Part shown: one piece after another, positions 42,661 to 50,974 of the stretch
Position numbering within the stretch: the first letter of the stretch is position 1
Layout of the letters: every line of letters begins with the position of its first letter
Source: Mycobacteriales bacterium
GTDB taxonomy: Bacteria > Actinomycetota > Actinomycetes > JAFAQI01
DNA length: 64,000 bases
Assembly: GCA_035550055.1 (NCBI GenBank)
Contig: DASZRO010000005.1
Coordinates: forward strand, 62,001 to 126,000
Direction of reading: 5' to 3'
Notes under the pieces: generated by a model
Told to the model about the DNA's origin: nothing
Database searches by the model: none
The model's input: the letters and a program-made list of their open reading frames with translations, nothing else
Made by a program: the position numbers and the translations under genes

Positions 42661-43422
42661 GTGAACCCGGCGCCCCTGTTCGGCTCGGTCTTCCTGGCGA
42701 CGTCGGTCGAGGCAGTCGAGGCGACCACCATCGTGCTGGCCGCCGGCGTGGCACGCGACTGGCGGTCCTCGCTGACCGGAGCCGGGGTCGCGGTGGCAGG
42801 GCTCGCGGCGACGATCGCGGCGCTCGGTCCGGCGGTCTCGCGCATCCCGCTGAGCGGGCTGCGCCTGTTCGTCGGCACCGCGCTGCTCCTGTTCGGCGTG
42901 CAGTGGCTGCGCAAGGCGATCCTGCGAGCGGGCGGCTTCATGGACCTGCACGACGAGGCGGCGATCTACGAGCGGGAGCTCGCCACCGCCTCGACGCTGT
43001 CGACGACGGCCCGTTGGGGAATCGAGGACTGGGCGGCGTTCACGTTGTCCTTCAAAGGCGTCCTGCTCGAAGGCCTCGAGATCGTCGTCATCGTGCTGAC
43101 CTTCGGCGCGAACGACCACGACACACCCCTCGCCGGAGTCTCGGCAGCGGTGGCCGTCGCGGTCGTCGCGGCGACCGGAGCGGCGGTGCGAGGCCCGCTG
43201 ACCCGGGTGCCCGAGAACACGATGAAGTTCGCCGTTGGCGTGATGCTCACGAGCTTCGGGCTGTTCTGGGCCACCGAAGGCGCACACGGATCATGGCCGG
43301 GCGGCGACGCCGCCGTGCTGGTCATGGTCCCCCTGGTGCTGGCGGTGTCGGCGGTCGCGGTCGCTGCCCTGCGATCGCTGCCGGCGTCCGCCTCCCGCCG
43401 TACCGCTGGAGCGACCGGTTGA
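42661..43422 (+). CDS. Seven-helix membrane protein with paired ExxE motifs (COG4280-like, FTR1-reminiscent)
   Basis: 253 residues, about seven helices. Helix 1 carries TSVEAVEATTIV (E17, E20) and the fourth helix LLEGLEIVVIV (E137, E140): two ExxE motifs in the places where FTR1/EfeU iron permeases have RExxE. The second is EGLE, as in the REGLE of those permeases, but the arginine is replaced. Length (FTR1 about 280) and topology also fit. It may be a permease for iron or another metal. Starts with GTG 42661 and overlaps the next gene. Confidence 0.72.
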   Translation: MNPAPLFGSVFLATSVEAVEATTIVLAAGVARDWRSSLTGAGVAVAGLAATIAALGPAVSRIPLSGLRLFVGTALLLFGVQWLRKAILRAGGFMDLHDEAAIYERELATASTLSTTARWGIEDWAAFTLSFKGVLLEGLEIVVIVLTFGANDHDTPLAGVSAAVAVAVVAATGAAVRGPLTRVPENTMKFAVGVMLTSFGLFWATEGAHGSWPGGDAAVLVMVPLVLAVSAVAVAALRSLPASASRRTAGATG

Positions 43423-43622
43423 GGCGGCTGCGTGCGTTCGGCGCCGCGGTCGTGGAGTTCGTCGCTGGCGACGACGTGCCGCTGGCGCTGGGCATCGTCG
43501 TCACCATCGCCGTCACCTACCTGCTCGGCCACGCGGGCAAAGCCACATGGTGGCTTCCGCCGGTCGCGCTCGTCGCGCTCGGGGCGCTGAGCATCTGGCG
43601 CGCGGTCCGCTCGAAGCGCTAG
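43419..43622 (+). CDS. 67-residue membrane protein, two helices
   Basis: Begins with a TTG at 43419 that overlaps the TGA of the ExxE membrane protein (TTGA), the same coupling seen elsewhere in the window. It has two hydrophobic stretches (about 19-37 and 43-60) and a basic end (RAVRSKR). Possibly an accessory subunit of the upstream protein. The start is weakly supported because TTG is inferred only from the overlap and from the lack of another start. Confidence 0.6.
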   Translation: MRRLRAFGAAVVEFVAGDDVPLALGIVVTIAVTYLLGHAGKATWWLPPVALVALGALSIWRAVRSKR

Positions 43623-43646
43623 CGCTGCGGCCCGCGGCTAGGTCAG

Positions 43647-44048
43647 CTAGGACGGGTAGCCCACCACCGCCGGCGTCGCGACACCGATCTCGACGCTGAG
43701 CCGGTCCTGGTAGAACGCGACGTAACCGGCGATCAACGCCACCTGCGGGTACGGGTCGCGATAGGCCCAGGCGACCGGCTCGTCGCCGTCGGTCAGCCGC
43801 CAGTACGACGCCTGCCCCTTGTAGGGGCACCGGGAGGTGTCGTCGGTCGCCGTGAGCTGCGTGAAGTCCACGTCGGCGTCCGGGATGTAGAACACGACGC
43901 CGTGGTCCTGCTCGTCGACCAGCAGCGGTTCGGTCGTGCGTGCGATGACCCGATCGCCCGAGCGCACGGTCACGAGGTTTCGACGGCGGAGCAGGTCGAC
44001 GCGGTAGTCGGGACGGGCGAGGAAACCCGACGGCTCAGAAGGCGGCAC
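43647..44048 (-). CDS. DUF427-family protein
   Basis: 133 residues. Typical DUF427 blocks: VYYIPDADV-like VVFYIPDADVDFTQL, CPYKGQASYWRL, the WAYRDPYPQVALIAGYVAFYQDRL end. A small beta-rich soluble protein widespread in actinomycetes, of unknown biochemical role. Stands alone on the minus strand, convergent with the membrane gene run. Confidence 0.85.
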   Translation of the reverse strand: MPPSEPSGFLARPDYRVDLLRRRNLVTVRSGDRVIARTTEPLLVDEQDHGVVFYIPDADVDFTQLTATDDTSRCPYKGQASYWRLTDGDEPVAWAYRDPYPQVALIAGYVAFYQDRLSVEIGVATPAVVGYPS

Positions 44049-44095
44049 AGCTACTGCCTATCAGGTCCTACCAGTGCCGCCGCGACCAGTCGCGA

Positions 44096-44127
44096 ATCAA
44101 CCGGTCGACCGAACCCAACTGGTTGAT
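44096..44127 (-). terminator. Hairpin between AbiEi-like and DUF427 genes
   Basis: ATCAACC (44096-44102) and GGTTGAT (44121-44127) form 7-bp perfect arms; pairing extends to about 9 of 10 positions with one mismatch, leaving a loop of roughly 12. It is 22 bp downstream of the minus-strand AbiEi-like stop and could end that message. It could equally be a protein-binding site in the DUF427 promoter. Confidence 0.4.
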
Positions 44128-44148
44128 CTGTGACCGTTTGGGCACTCG

Positions 44149-45030
44149 TCAGGGCCGCCAGCCCGCGGCCACGAGAGCCTCGCCGACCTGTCTGATCAAC
44201 TGGCGCCAGTCGGCAGCTGCGTGGATCGATGTGTAGCGGCGATGCCACCAGCCCAGGTCTCGGATTCGTTCCTGCCGCTCCAGGTCGTAGCGCCATCGCT
44301 CGCGGTGAACCTCGCCGTCGTAGTCGAGTCCGACCTTCCACCGCTCATAGCCGTGGTCGAGGCGAGCGACGCGGAACCCGTCGTCATCGAAGAGGTCGAC
44401 CTGTGCGCGCGGTCGAGGCAACCCAGCCTGCACGAGAGCCATCCGCTGCTTCGTCTCCATCACGGACTCACTCAGCGGCTCGGCGTACAGCAGCGCCTCG
44501 CGCGCATACCGGACGCCACGCCAGCCCGAACGACCCGCCACATATGCCTCGAGCTCAGGCAGTGCGCATCCACCGCGATTGCACATGGCGTCCACTCCGA
44601 CGACCGCATCGACGAGACGGCGCTGCCGCGCAAGGTCGAACGCCACGCGCACCGGCGAAAGACATGCGATCCCGCGCACCGTCGTGACGTCGCCCGCTTC
44701 GAGTAGCGCCGCGCGAGCCCTGACGCCCACCCGTCGCACTTGGTCGTCCCGAGGTACGACGACCTCGACGCTGTCGTATCCGCAACGACGAACGTCCGCG
44801 CCATGCAGCAGCGCCGCCGTCGTTCCTGCGACGACGGCACCGGCCGGTAGCACGAGCGACACAGCCTGCGCCAAGACCTGTTGCGTGACAGTGAGTCGGG
44901 CGTCGACGTACACGCCGTGGAACAGTCGGCGGAACCGCGCCGCCTGAAGCTGACGCGCGGTCACGCCTTCCCGTCGCGCCATCGCCGAGGTGAAGGGCGC
45001 ACGCGCCAGCGACTGCGGAATCTTGCGCAC
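44149..45030 (-). CDS. AbiEi-like / DUF559-type protein, solitary
   Basis: 293 residues from GTG 45030. The N-terminal winged helix (VTARQLQAARFRRLFHGVYV) and the middle (LVLPAGAVVAGTTAALLHGAD) are shared with type IV antitoxin AbiEi-like proteins of actinomycetes; the C-terminal third (VGLDYDGEVHRERWRYDLERQERIRDLGWW) is a PD-(D/E)xK-type endonuclease-like fold. No AbiEii nucleotidyltransferase is adjacent, so a toxin-antitoxin pair is not present. Function unknown. A longer frame upstream of the GTG is not typical of the family. Confidence 0.75.
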   Translation of the reverse strand: MRKIPQSLARAPFTSAMARREGVTARQLQAARFRRLFHGVYVDARLTVTQQVLAQAVSLVLPAGAVVAGTTAALLHGADVRRCGYDSVEVVVPRDDQVRRVGVRARAALLEAGDVTTVRGIACLSPVRVAFDLARQRRLVDAVVGVDAMCNRGGCALPELEAYVAGRSGWRGVRYAREALLYAEPLSESVMETKQRMALVQAGLPRPRAQVDLFDDDGFRVARLDHGYERWKVGLDYDGEVHRERWRYDLERQERIRDLGWWHRRYTSIHAAADWRQLIRQVGEALVAAGWRP

Positions 45031-45159
45031 GGTAGGAAAGCCTGCGCTTCGATCGGCTTCGCCGCGACGGGACATCCACAACCAGCGAAAGGCGCGGGCG
45101 GGAGCGCTTCACCAAGTCAGAAAACGACGGTTCTCGGCCGCGGCACGGTTGATTCGTGC

Positions 45160-46407
45160 ATGATCGCGGAGGTGAGCACGGGCCGGAAGGCGGTCGGCGT
45201 CTTCCTGGTCGTCGCGCTGGCGGTCTTCGGCCCCAGCGGCGCATCGGCGCAGGGCGCGCCGCCGGCCGACCTCGCGCCGGGCGCGGTCCTCGCGACCGAA
45301 CCGGTTCACGTGTCCCTCGGACCGGCGGCGACGCCGGTCACCGCGACCCGGGTGACGTATCGAACGACCGACCAGCTCGGTCACCCCGAGGCCGACGTCA
45401 CGACCGTCATCGCGCCGTCGCCGCTGTCCGGAGTGCTGCCGCGCATCGTCGGCTACCTGTCCTTCTACGACGGGCTCGGCGCGAAGTGCGACCCGAGCAA
45501 CACGCTCACCGGCGGTGACGCCGGTCCCGCCACCGACAGCCAGGCCACCGAGGAAGAGCTGCTCATCGCCTTCTACGTCGCGAACGGCTGGATCGTCACC
45601 GTGCCCGACTTCGAAGGACCTCACCTGCACTGGATGGCGGGGCGCGAGTCCGGTCAGTCGACCCTCGACGCGATACGCGCGACCGAGTCGGTGCTCGGGC
45701 TCGGCACAACGACACAGGTCGCGCTCTCCGGCTACTCCGGCGGCGCCGTCGCCGCAGACTGGGCAAGCGAGCTCGCGCCGAGCTACGCCCCGGAGCTCAC
45801 GCTGTCGGCGGTGGCCGAAGGCGGCATCCCGGTCGACTACGCGCACCTGTTCTCCTACGTCAGCGGCGACGCAGTGTTCGGCGCATCGATGCCGGGCATC
45901 CTGCTCGGCCTGGCGCGGGCGTACCACTATCCGTTGCAGCGCTACCTGTCGCCGTACGGCAAGAAGCTCGTGCACGCCGAAAGCGACACGTGCATCACCG
46001 AGGACTTCGGCCGCTACCCCGGGCTGACGATGGCCAAGCTGTTCCGGGCCCGCTACCGCGACCCGTTCGCCGTCCCTGGCCTCGCCCGGATCTTCAACGA
46101 CCAGATCATGGGCCGCGCTCCGGGACATCCGCTGGTGCCGCTGCTGATGGGGATCGGCGACATCGACGGCTTCGGTGACGGCGTGATGCGCACCGCGGAC
46201 GTGGAGACGCTCGCCCGCGAGTACTGCCGCGATGGGGTGGCGGTCGAGTTCCGGCGATACGGCGCCGGCCACGAGGCCGCGGGCATCTACTTCGACCCGC
46301 AGAGCGCCGCGTTCTTCCAGGGCCGGTTCAACGGCATTCCGTTCAAGGGCAACTGCGGGTCGATTCCGCCCGGAGACCCCCTTACGCCGCTTCCGGTCGA
46401 GCGTTAG
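45160..46407 (+). CDS. Secreted lipase/esterase (LIP family)
   Basis: 415 residues from ATG 45160 with a signal peptide (about 8-30). The alpha/beta-hydrolase nucleophile motif GYSGG has the serine at about 193; VVVPDFEGP-like WIVTVPDFEGP precedes it, and GHEAAG near the end provides a possible histidine. Resembles the secretory lipase LIP family (PF03583), which hydrolyses triglycerides or esters. It precedes the alcohol dehydrogenase gene by 44 bp; released alcohols or acids might feed it, but that is speculation. Confidence 0.85.
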   Translation: MIAEVSTGRKAVGVFLVVALAVFGPSGASAQGAPPADLAPGAVLATEPVHVSLGPAATPVTATRVTYRTTDQLGHPEADVTTVIAPSPLSGVLPRIVGYLSFYDGLGAKCDPSNTLTGGDAGPATDSQATEEELLIAFYVANGWIVTVPDFEGPHLHWMAGRESGQSTLDAIRATESVLGLGTTTQVALSGYSGGAVAADWASELAPSYAPELTLSAVAEGGIPVDYAHLFSYVSGDAVFGASMPGILLGLARAYHYPLQRYLSPYGKKLVHAESDTCITEDFGRYPGLTMAKLFRARYRDPFAVPGLARIFNDQIMGRAPGHPLVPLLMGIGDIDGFGDGVMRTADVETLAREYCRDGVAVEFRRYGAGHEAAGIYFDPQSAAFFQGRFNGIPFKGNCGSIPPGDPLTPLPVER

Positions 46408-46451
46408 GCTCGGCGAAGCGACCGGCTCATCGACAGAAAGAGGCCCGATCC

Positions 46452-47600
46452 ATGGACGCCAGAGCAGCCGTTCTGTGGGACACCCACCAGCCGTGGCAGA
46501 TCGAGGACATCACCCTCGACGACCCGGGCCCCAACGAGGTCGTGGTCGAGCTGGTAGCCAGCGGCCTGTGCCACTCCGACGAGCACCTCGTCACCGGTGA
46601 CATGAAGATGCCCAAGGAGATGAACGAGCTCCTCGGCTTCCCGCAGTACCCGATCATCGGCGGTCACGAGGGCGCCGGCACGGTGCTCGAGGTGGGCAAG
46701 AACGTCCAGAGCGTGAAGCCCGGTGACAGCGTCGTGTTCTCCTTCATCCCGTCGTGCGGGCGCTGCCCGTCGTGCTCCACGGGCAAGCAGAGCCTGTGTG
46801 ACCTCGGTCAGTACCTCATCGTCGGCCGCCAGATCGACGGGCTGGTCGCCCGTCACCACCTCGCGAAGGACGGCACCGACATCGGCACGATGTGTTGCCT
46901 CGGCACCTTCGCAACGCACACGATCGTCAACGAGGCCTCCTGCGTGAAGCTCGACGACGACATCCCGGTCGACAAGGCCGCGCTCGTCGGCTGCGGCGTC
47001 ACGACCGGCTGGGGCTCCGCGGTCTACCGCGCCAACGTCCAGCCCGGCGAGACCGTCGTCATCGTCGGCATCGGCGGCATCGGGATCAACGCCATCCAGG
47101 GCGCCGCGATGGCCGGAGCGCGCCACATCGTGGCGGTCGACCCGGTGCAGTTCAAGCGCGACGAGGCGCTGAAGTTCGGCGCGACCCACACCGCCTCGAG
47201 CGTCGAGGAGGCCTTCGCGCTGGTCGGCGAGATCACGTGGGGCGCGATGGCGGAGAAGGCGATCATCACCACCGGCGTCGCCGAGGGCTCGATGATCGCC
47301 TCGGTGCTCTCGCTGGTGTCGAAGGGCGGCCGCTGCGTCGTCACCGCGGTTGCCTCGATCGAGGCGACGGACGTGACGATGAGCCTGTTCGAGCTGACCC
47401 TCATGCAGAAGGAGCTCGTCGGGTCGATCTTCGGCGGTTCGAACCCGCGTCGCGACATCCCGCGGCTACTGCGCCTGTACAAGGAGGGCAAGCTCAAGCT
47501 CGACGAGCTGATCACCAACGAGTACAAGCTCGACGACGTCAACCAGGGCTACCAGGACATGCGCGACGGCGTGAACCTGCGAGGCCTGATCCGCTACTGA
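46452..47600 (+). CDS. NDMA-dependent-type zinc alcohol dehydrogenase, mycofactocin-associated family
   Basis: 382 residues. Medium-chain dehydrogenase with catalytic zinc Cys40 in GLCHSDEH, GGHEGAG, structural zinc cysteines in CGRCPSCSTGKQSLC, and Rossmann GIGGIGINA. The overall sequence (MDARAAVLWDTHQPWQIEDI, IDGLVARHHLAKDGTDIG) matches the NDMA-dependent alcohol dehydrogenases whose tightly held NAD is re-oxidised by mycofactocin rather than by exchange. The mycofactocin operon is 3.4 kb away. A perfect hairpin follows the stop. Confidence 0.9.
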   Translation: MDARAAVLWDTHQPWQIEDITLDDPGPNEVVVELVASGLCHSDEHLVTGDMKMPKEMNELLGFPQYPIIGGHEGAGTVLEVGKNVQSVKPGDSVVFSFIPSCGRCPSCSTGKQSLCDLGQYLIVGRQIDGLVARHHLAKDGTDIGTMCCLGTFATHTIVNEASCVKLDDDIPVDKAALVGCGVTTGWGSAVYRANVQPGETVVIVGIGGIGINAIQGAAMAGARHIVAVDPVQFKRDEALKFGATHTASSVEEAFALVGEITWGAMAEKAIITTGVAEGSMIASVLSLVSKGGRCVVTAVASIEATDVTMSLFELTLMQKELVGSIFGGSNPRRDIPRLLRLYKEGKLKLDELITNEYKLDDVNQGYQDMRDGVNLRGLIRY

Positions 47601-47617
47601 GCTCCTCCCGTTCTGGC

Positions 47618-47657
47618 AAAGGCCAGTTACCTGCGCAGGCGCAGGTAACTGGCCTTT
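47618..47657 (+). terminator. Perfect 19-bp hairpin after the alcohol dehydrogenase
   Basis: AAAGGCCAGTTACCTGCGC (47618-47636) and its exact complement (47639-47657) with a 2-nt centre; sterically the loop opens to 4 or more. It begins 18 bp after the dehydrogenase stop and the arm ends in TTT, so it is a good intrinsic terminator, able to act in either direction. The next gene starts 23 bp beyond. Confidence 0.85.
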
Positions 47658-47680
47658 CTGCTGGCGCTAATGTTCTCGGC

Positions 47681-49840
47681 ATGTCGATTGCCGTCACCGA
47701 CGACCACCGCGCGCTCGCCGAGACCGCTGCGGACTTCCTGCGCAAGAGCGACGCGCGAGGCGCCGCCCGCGCCCTGCTGGAAGCGGACGCGGAACCGCTC
47801 CCGGCGTTCTGGTCCGAGCTCGCCGCTCTCGGCTGGCTCGGGCTGCACCTGCCGGAGGAGTACGGCGGAGCCGGCTACACCCTCGAAGAGCTCGTCGTCG
47901 TCGTCGAGGAGCTCGGCGCGGCGGTCACGCCCGGCCCGTTCGTGCCGACGGTGGTCGCCAGCGCCCTGATCGCCGCCGCAGGGGGCGGTGAGCTGACGCA
48001 GTCCCTGCTTCCCGGTCTCGCCGACGGGTCACGCACGGCGGCGATCGCGCTGTCGAGTGAGGTGACGGTCGACGACGACGGCAAAGCCTCCGGAACGGTC
48101 GCGGCGGTGCTCGCCGGCGGCACGCCCGGAGTGCTCCTGGTCAGCGCCGGCGAGGACGTTCTGGTGCTCGACGCGTCCGGCCCTGGCGTCTCGCTGGAGT
48201 TCCCGCGCAACCTCGACCCTTCCCGTCGCTCGGCGGTCGCCACGTTGGACGGCGCCGAGGCGACCGTGCTGCCCGGGGCCGCGAGGACGTTGCTCGAGCT
48301 GGCCCGCGTGATCCTGTCGGCAGAGGCGGTCGGCGTCGCGCGGACCTGCACCGAGCTCGGTGCGGAGTACGCCAAGGTGCGCGAGCAGTTCGGCCGTCCC
48401 ATCGCGACATTCCAAGGCGTCAAGCACCACTGCGCGAACATGCTCGTCGCAACCGAGCTCGCCACCGCTGCGGTGTGGGACGCCGCGCGCGCGGCTGCCA
48501 CTGGCGGCGACCAGGCGCGGATCGCTGCCGCAGCGGCGGCGACGCTGGCAGCACCGGCGGCGTACCTGTGCGCCAACCTCAGCATCCAGGTCCACGGCGG
48601 GATCGGGTTCACCTGGGAGCACGACCTGCATTTGTTCCTGCGCCGCGGCACCGCGATCGGGGCGTTCCTGTCCGCCGACGACGCGGCCGCCGACGCCGTC
48701 GCGCTGACTCGCGACGGCGTCAAGCGCGAGCGCACCATCGCGCTGCCACCGGAGGCGGAGCAGATCCGCGCCGACGTGCGAGCCGTCGCCGACTCGATCA
48801 AGGGCCTCGACACCAAAGAGCAGCTGGCGCGCCTCATCGAGACCGGCTACCTCATGCCGCACTGGCCCAAGCCGTGGGGCCTCGACGCCGGCGCGGTCGA
48901 GCAGATCGTCATCGAGCAGGAGTTCGGTGCAGCCAGGATCCAGCGACCGAACTACGGCATCACGGCGTGGGTCATCCTCACGTTGATCCAGCACGCCACC
49001 GAGGAGCAGGTCGCGCGCTGGGTCCCACCCGCGCTGCGCCAGGACCTGATCTGGTGCCAGCTGTTCAGTGAGCCGGGTGCCGGCTCGGATGCCGCCGGCG
49101 TACGCACGAAGGCCACTCGGGCGGAGGGCGGCTGGATCGTCAACGGGCAGAAGGTCTGGACGTCCGGCGCGCACCTGGCGGCGTTCGGTCTGGCGACCGT
49201 GCGCACCGATCCGGACGTGCCCAAGCACGACGGCATCACGACGATGGTGATCGACATGCACGCGCCGGGCGTCGAGGTCCGGCCGCTGCGGATGATCCCC
49301 GGCGAGTCGGAGTTCAACGAGGTCTTCTTCAACGACGTCTTCGTGCCCGACGCCGACGTCGTCGGGCCGATCAACGGCGGCTGGACCGTCGCTCGCGCCA
49401 CGCTCGGCAACGAGAGTGTGAGCATCGGCGGCGGCACGGGCGCGATGACGTTCCCGGGCGAAGCGCTGATCCCCGCCTACGACGCGAAGCCCGACAAGCT
49501 GCCCGGCGGCACCCAGCGGATCGGCCGCTACATCGCCACCCAGACCGCGATGAGCCAGCTGAACCTGCGCAGCGCCAGCCGCGCGGTCGCCGGCGGCGGA
49601 CCCGGCCCAGAAGGCGCCGTCACGAAGCTGGTGCTCTCCGAGCTCGGCCTCGACGCGGCCGGCATCCTCGGGGAGCTGTCCGGCCCGGATCTGCTGTTCA
49701 TGGACGAGCCGCGGCGCATCCCGGCGTACATGGTGTTGATGCAGCGCGCGATGACCATCGCGGGCGGCACCTCCGAGATCAAGCGCAACCAGATCGCCGA
49801 GCGCATCCTCGGCCTGCCGCGCGACCCGCTCATCAAGTAA
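47681..49840 (+). CDS. fadE34: Double-length acyl-CoA dehydrogenase, FadE34-like
   Basis: 719 residues, two acyl-CoA dehydrogenase halves in one chain. The first (1-350) ends with IQVHGGIGFTWEHDLHLFLRRG; the second (375-719) has FSEPGAGSDAAGVRTKA, VNGQKVWTSGA and AGGTSEIKRNQIAERILGLPRD. Length and layout match FadE34 of M. tuberculosis (about 711), where one polypeptide replaces the alpha/beta pair used for steroid side-chain acyl-CoA oxidation. The identification rests on architecture; substrate is inferred. Confidence 0.88.
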   Translation: MSIAVTDDHRALAETAADFLRKSDARGAARALLEADAEPLPAFWSELAALGWLGLHLPEEYGGAGYTLEELVVVVEELGAAVTPGPFVPTVVASALIAAAGGGELTQSLLPGLADGSRTAAIALSSEVTVDDDGKASGTVAAVLAGGTPGVLLVSAGEDVLVLDASGPGVSLEFPRNLDPSRRSAVATLDGAEATVLPGAARTLLELARVILSAEAVGVARTCTELGAEYAKVREQFGRPIATFQGVKHHCANMLVATELATAAVWDAARAAATGGDQARIAAAAAATLAAPAAYLCANLSIQVHGGIGFTWEHDLHLFLRRGTAIGAFLSADDAAADAVALTRDGVKRERTIALPPEAEQIRADVRAVADSIKGLDTKEQLARLIETGYLMPHWPKPWGLDAGAVEQIVIEQEFGAARIQRPNYGITAWVILTLIQHATEEQVARWVPPALRQDLIWCQLFSEPGAGSDAAGVRTKATRAEGGWIVNGQKVWTSGAHLAAFGLATVRTDPDVPKHDGITTMVIDMHAPGVEVRPLRMIPGESEFNEVFFNDVFVPDADVVGPINGGWTVARATLGNESVSIGGGTGAMTFPGEALIPAYDAKPDKLPGGTQRIGRYIATQTAMSQLNLRSASRAVAGGGPGPEGAVTKLVLSELGLDAAGILGELSGPDLLFMDEPRRIPAYMVLMQRAMTIAGGTSEIKRNQIAERILGLPRDPLIK

Positions 49841-49883
49841 CCAACCGAGCTCGATACGAAGTCGAAGGGGACGGGAAACACTC

Positions 49884-50642
49884 GTGGAGATCAGCGGCAA
49901 GAAGGCCGTCATCGTCGGTGGCGCGTCGGGCATGGCCCGCGCTTCGGCGGAGCAGCTCAAGGCGAAGGGCGCGTCCGTCGCGATCCTCGACCTGCCCACC
50001 TCAGCCGGCCAGGAAGTCGCCGACAGTCTCGGGGGCACCTTCCACGCGGTTGACGTGATGGACGAGAACAACGTCGAGCAGGCCCTCGCCGCCGCGCATG
50101 AGGCGCTCGGCGGCTTGCACATCTCGGTCAACACCGCAGGCGGTGGCATCGCCAAGCGCACGCTCGGCAAGGACGGTCCGCACCCGCTGGCGGACTTCCG
50201 TCACGTGATCGAGCTGAACCTGATCGCCACGTTCAACCTGAACCGGTTGCAGGCCCGGTACATGTCGACGAACGAGCCCGAGGACGGCGAGCGAGGGGTG
50301 ATCATCAACACCGCGTCGATCGCGGCCTTCGAAGGCCAGATCGGCCAGGTCGCCTACGCCGCGGCCAAGTCGGGCATCGTCGGCATGACGTTCACCATGG
50401 CGCGCGACCTCGGCAGCCAGGGCATCCGGGTGACCGCCATCGCGCCGAGCCTGTTCTCGACCGGCATCACCGCGGGCATCCCCGACGAGTTCGCCGACGT
50501 GCTGACCAAGGACGCGGCGTTCCCGAAGCGGATGGGTCGACCCGAGGAGTACGGCCGGCTTGCCGTCGCGATCGTCGAGAACCCAATGCTCAACGCCGGG
50601 ACGATCCGCCTCGACGCGGGGCAACGTTTCGCCCCCAAGTAG
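49884..50642 (+). CDS. SDR dehydrogenase, 3-hydroxyacyl-CoA dehydrogenase type II-like
   Basis: 252 residues from GTG 49884. Rossmann VGGASGMA, catalytic Ser in [10 protein letters not shown] and YAAAK pair; the C-terminal half ([15 protein letters not shown]...[15 protein letters not shown]) resembles HSD17B10/Hsd4-like 3-hydroxyacyl-CoA dehydrogenases. It has no insertion after the second strand, so it is not a mycofactocin-coupled SDR. Directly follows the FadE34-like gene at 43 bp; together they could perform two steps of beta-oxidation. Confidence 0.87.
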   Translation: MEISGKKAVIVGGASGMARASAEQLKAKGASVAILDLPTSAGQEVADSLGGTFHAVDVMDENNVEQALAAAHEALGGLHISVNTAGGGIAKRTLGKDGPHPLADFRHVIELNLIATFNLNRLQARYMSTNEPEDGERGVIINTASIAAFEGQIGQVAYAAAKSGIVGMTFTMARDLGSQGIRVTAIAPSLFSTGITAGIPDEFADVLTKDAAFPKRMGRPEEYGRLAVAIVENPMLNAGTIRLDAGQRFAPK

Positions 50643-50651
50643 GACCGCCGC

Positions 50652-50716
50652 TCACGCGAGTGGGTTGTAGGTCGACAGGCCGGGAAAGCGCGCAAAGTCG
50701 GTGTCCGACGTCACGA
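50652..50716 (-). pseudogene. Remnant of a VapC-type PIN toxin (3' end only)
   Basis: Immediately after the antitoxin stop, in another frame, the sequence encodes VTSDTDFARFPGL plus STYNPLA and a stop, the typical C-terminal strand of VapC PIN-domain toxins. The N-terminal 110 or so codons with the catalytic acidic residues are absent. A GTG overlaps the antitoxin TGA (GTGA) but cannot make a working toxin. The remnant is best explained by an internal deletion of vapC. Confidence 0.7.
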
Positions 50717-50938
50717 CGAGGCCTCGTCGAGCAGCGCGAGCACCTCGCCGACGTTGTGGACATTGACCTTCAGCCCGATGTCGCTTGCCCGATGCTGGTA
50801 CGACTCGGTCGACGCCGGCCGCGTGAGCCCGGCCCGGACCAACCGGTTGACCGCCTCGCTGATGCCCTCGCCGGTCGAACGACGGATGTTGTCCAGCGCC
50901 GCCATCACGTCAGGGTCAAGGGCGATGGTGGTTCGCAC
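50711..50938 (-). CDS. VapB-type ribbon-helix-helix antitoxin, orphaned
   Basis: 75 residues from GTG 50938. MRTTIALDPDVMAALDNIRRSTGEGISEAVNRLVRAG is the DNA-binding RHH head, and the tail SYQHRASDIGLKVNVHNVGEVLALLD is the toxin-binding type of VapB. The toxin gene downstream is reduced to its last codons, so this antitoxin has no local partner and may act only as a repressor or be on the way to loss. Sits downstream of mftD, 36 bp after it, same strand. Confidence 0.8.
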   Translation of the reverse strand: MRTTIALDPDVMAALDNIRRSTGEGISEAVNRLVRAGLTRPASTESYQHRASDIGLKVNVHNVGEVLALLDEASS

Positions 50939-50974
50939 GCACCGATCTGAACATCAGGATGCGCTCGCCGTTGC

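Noticed and set aside
47441-47455. tRNA-like GGTTCGAACCC stretch
   Set aside because: It is inside the alcohol dehydrogenase coding frame and has no acceptor or anticodon stems around it.
48029-50170. 713-codon minus-strand frame opposite the FadE34-like gene and the SDR
   Set aside because: It spans two real genes and their gap and has no domain.
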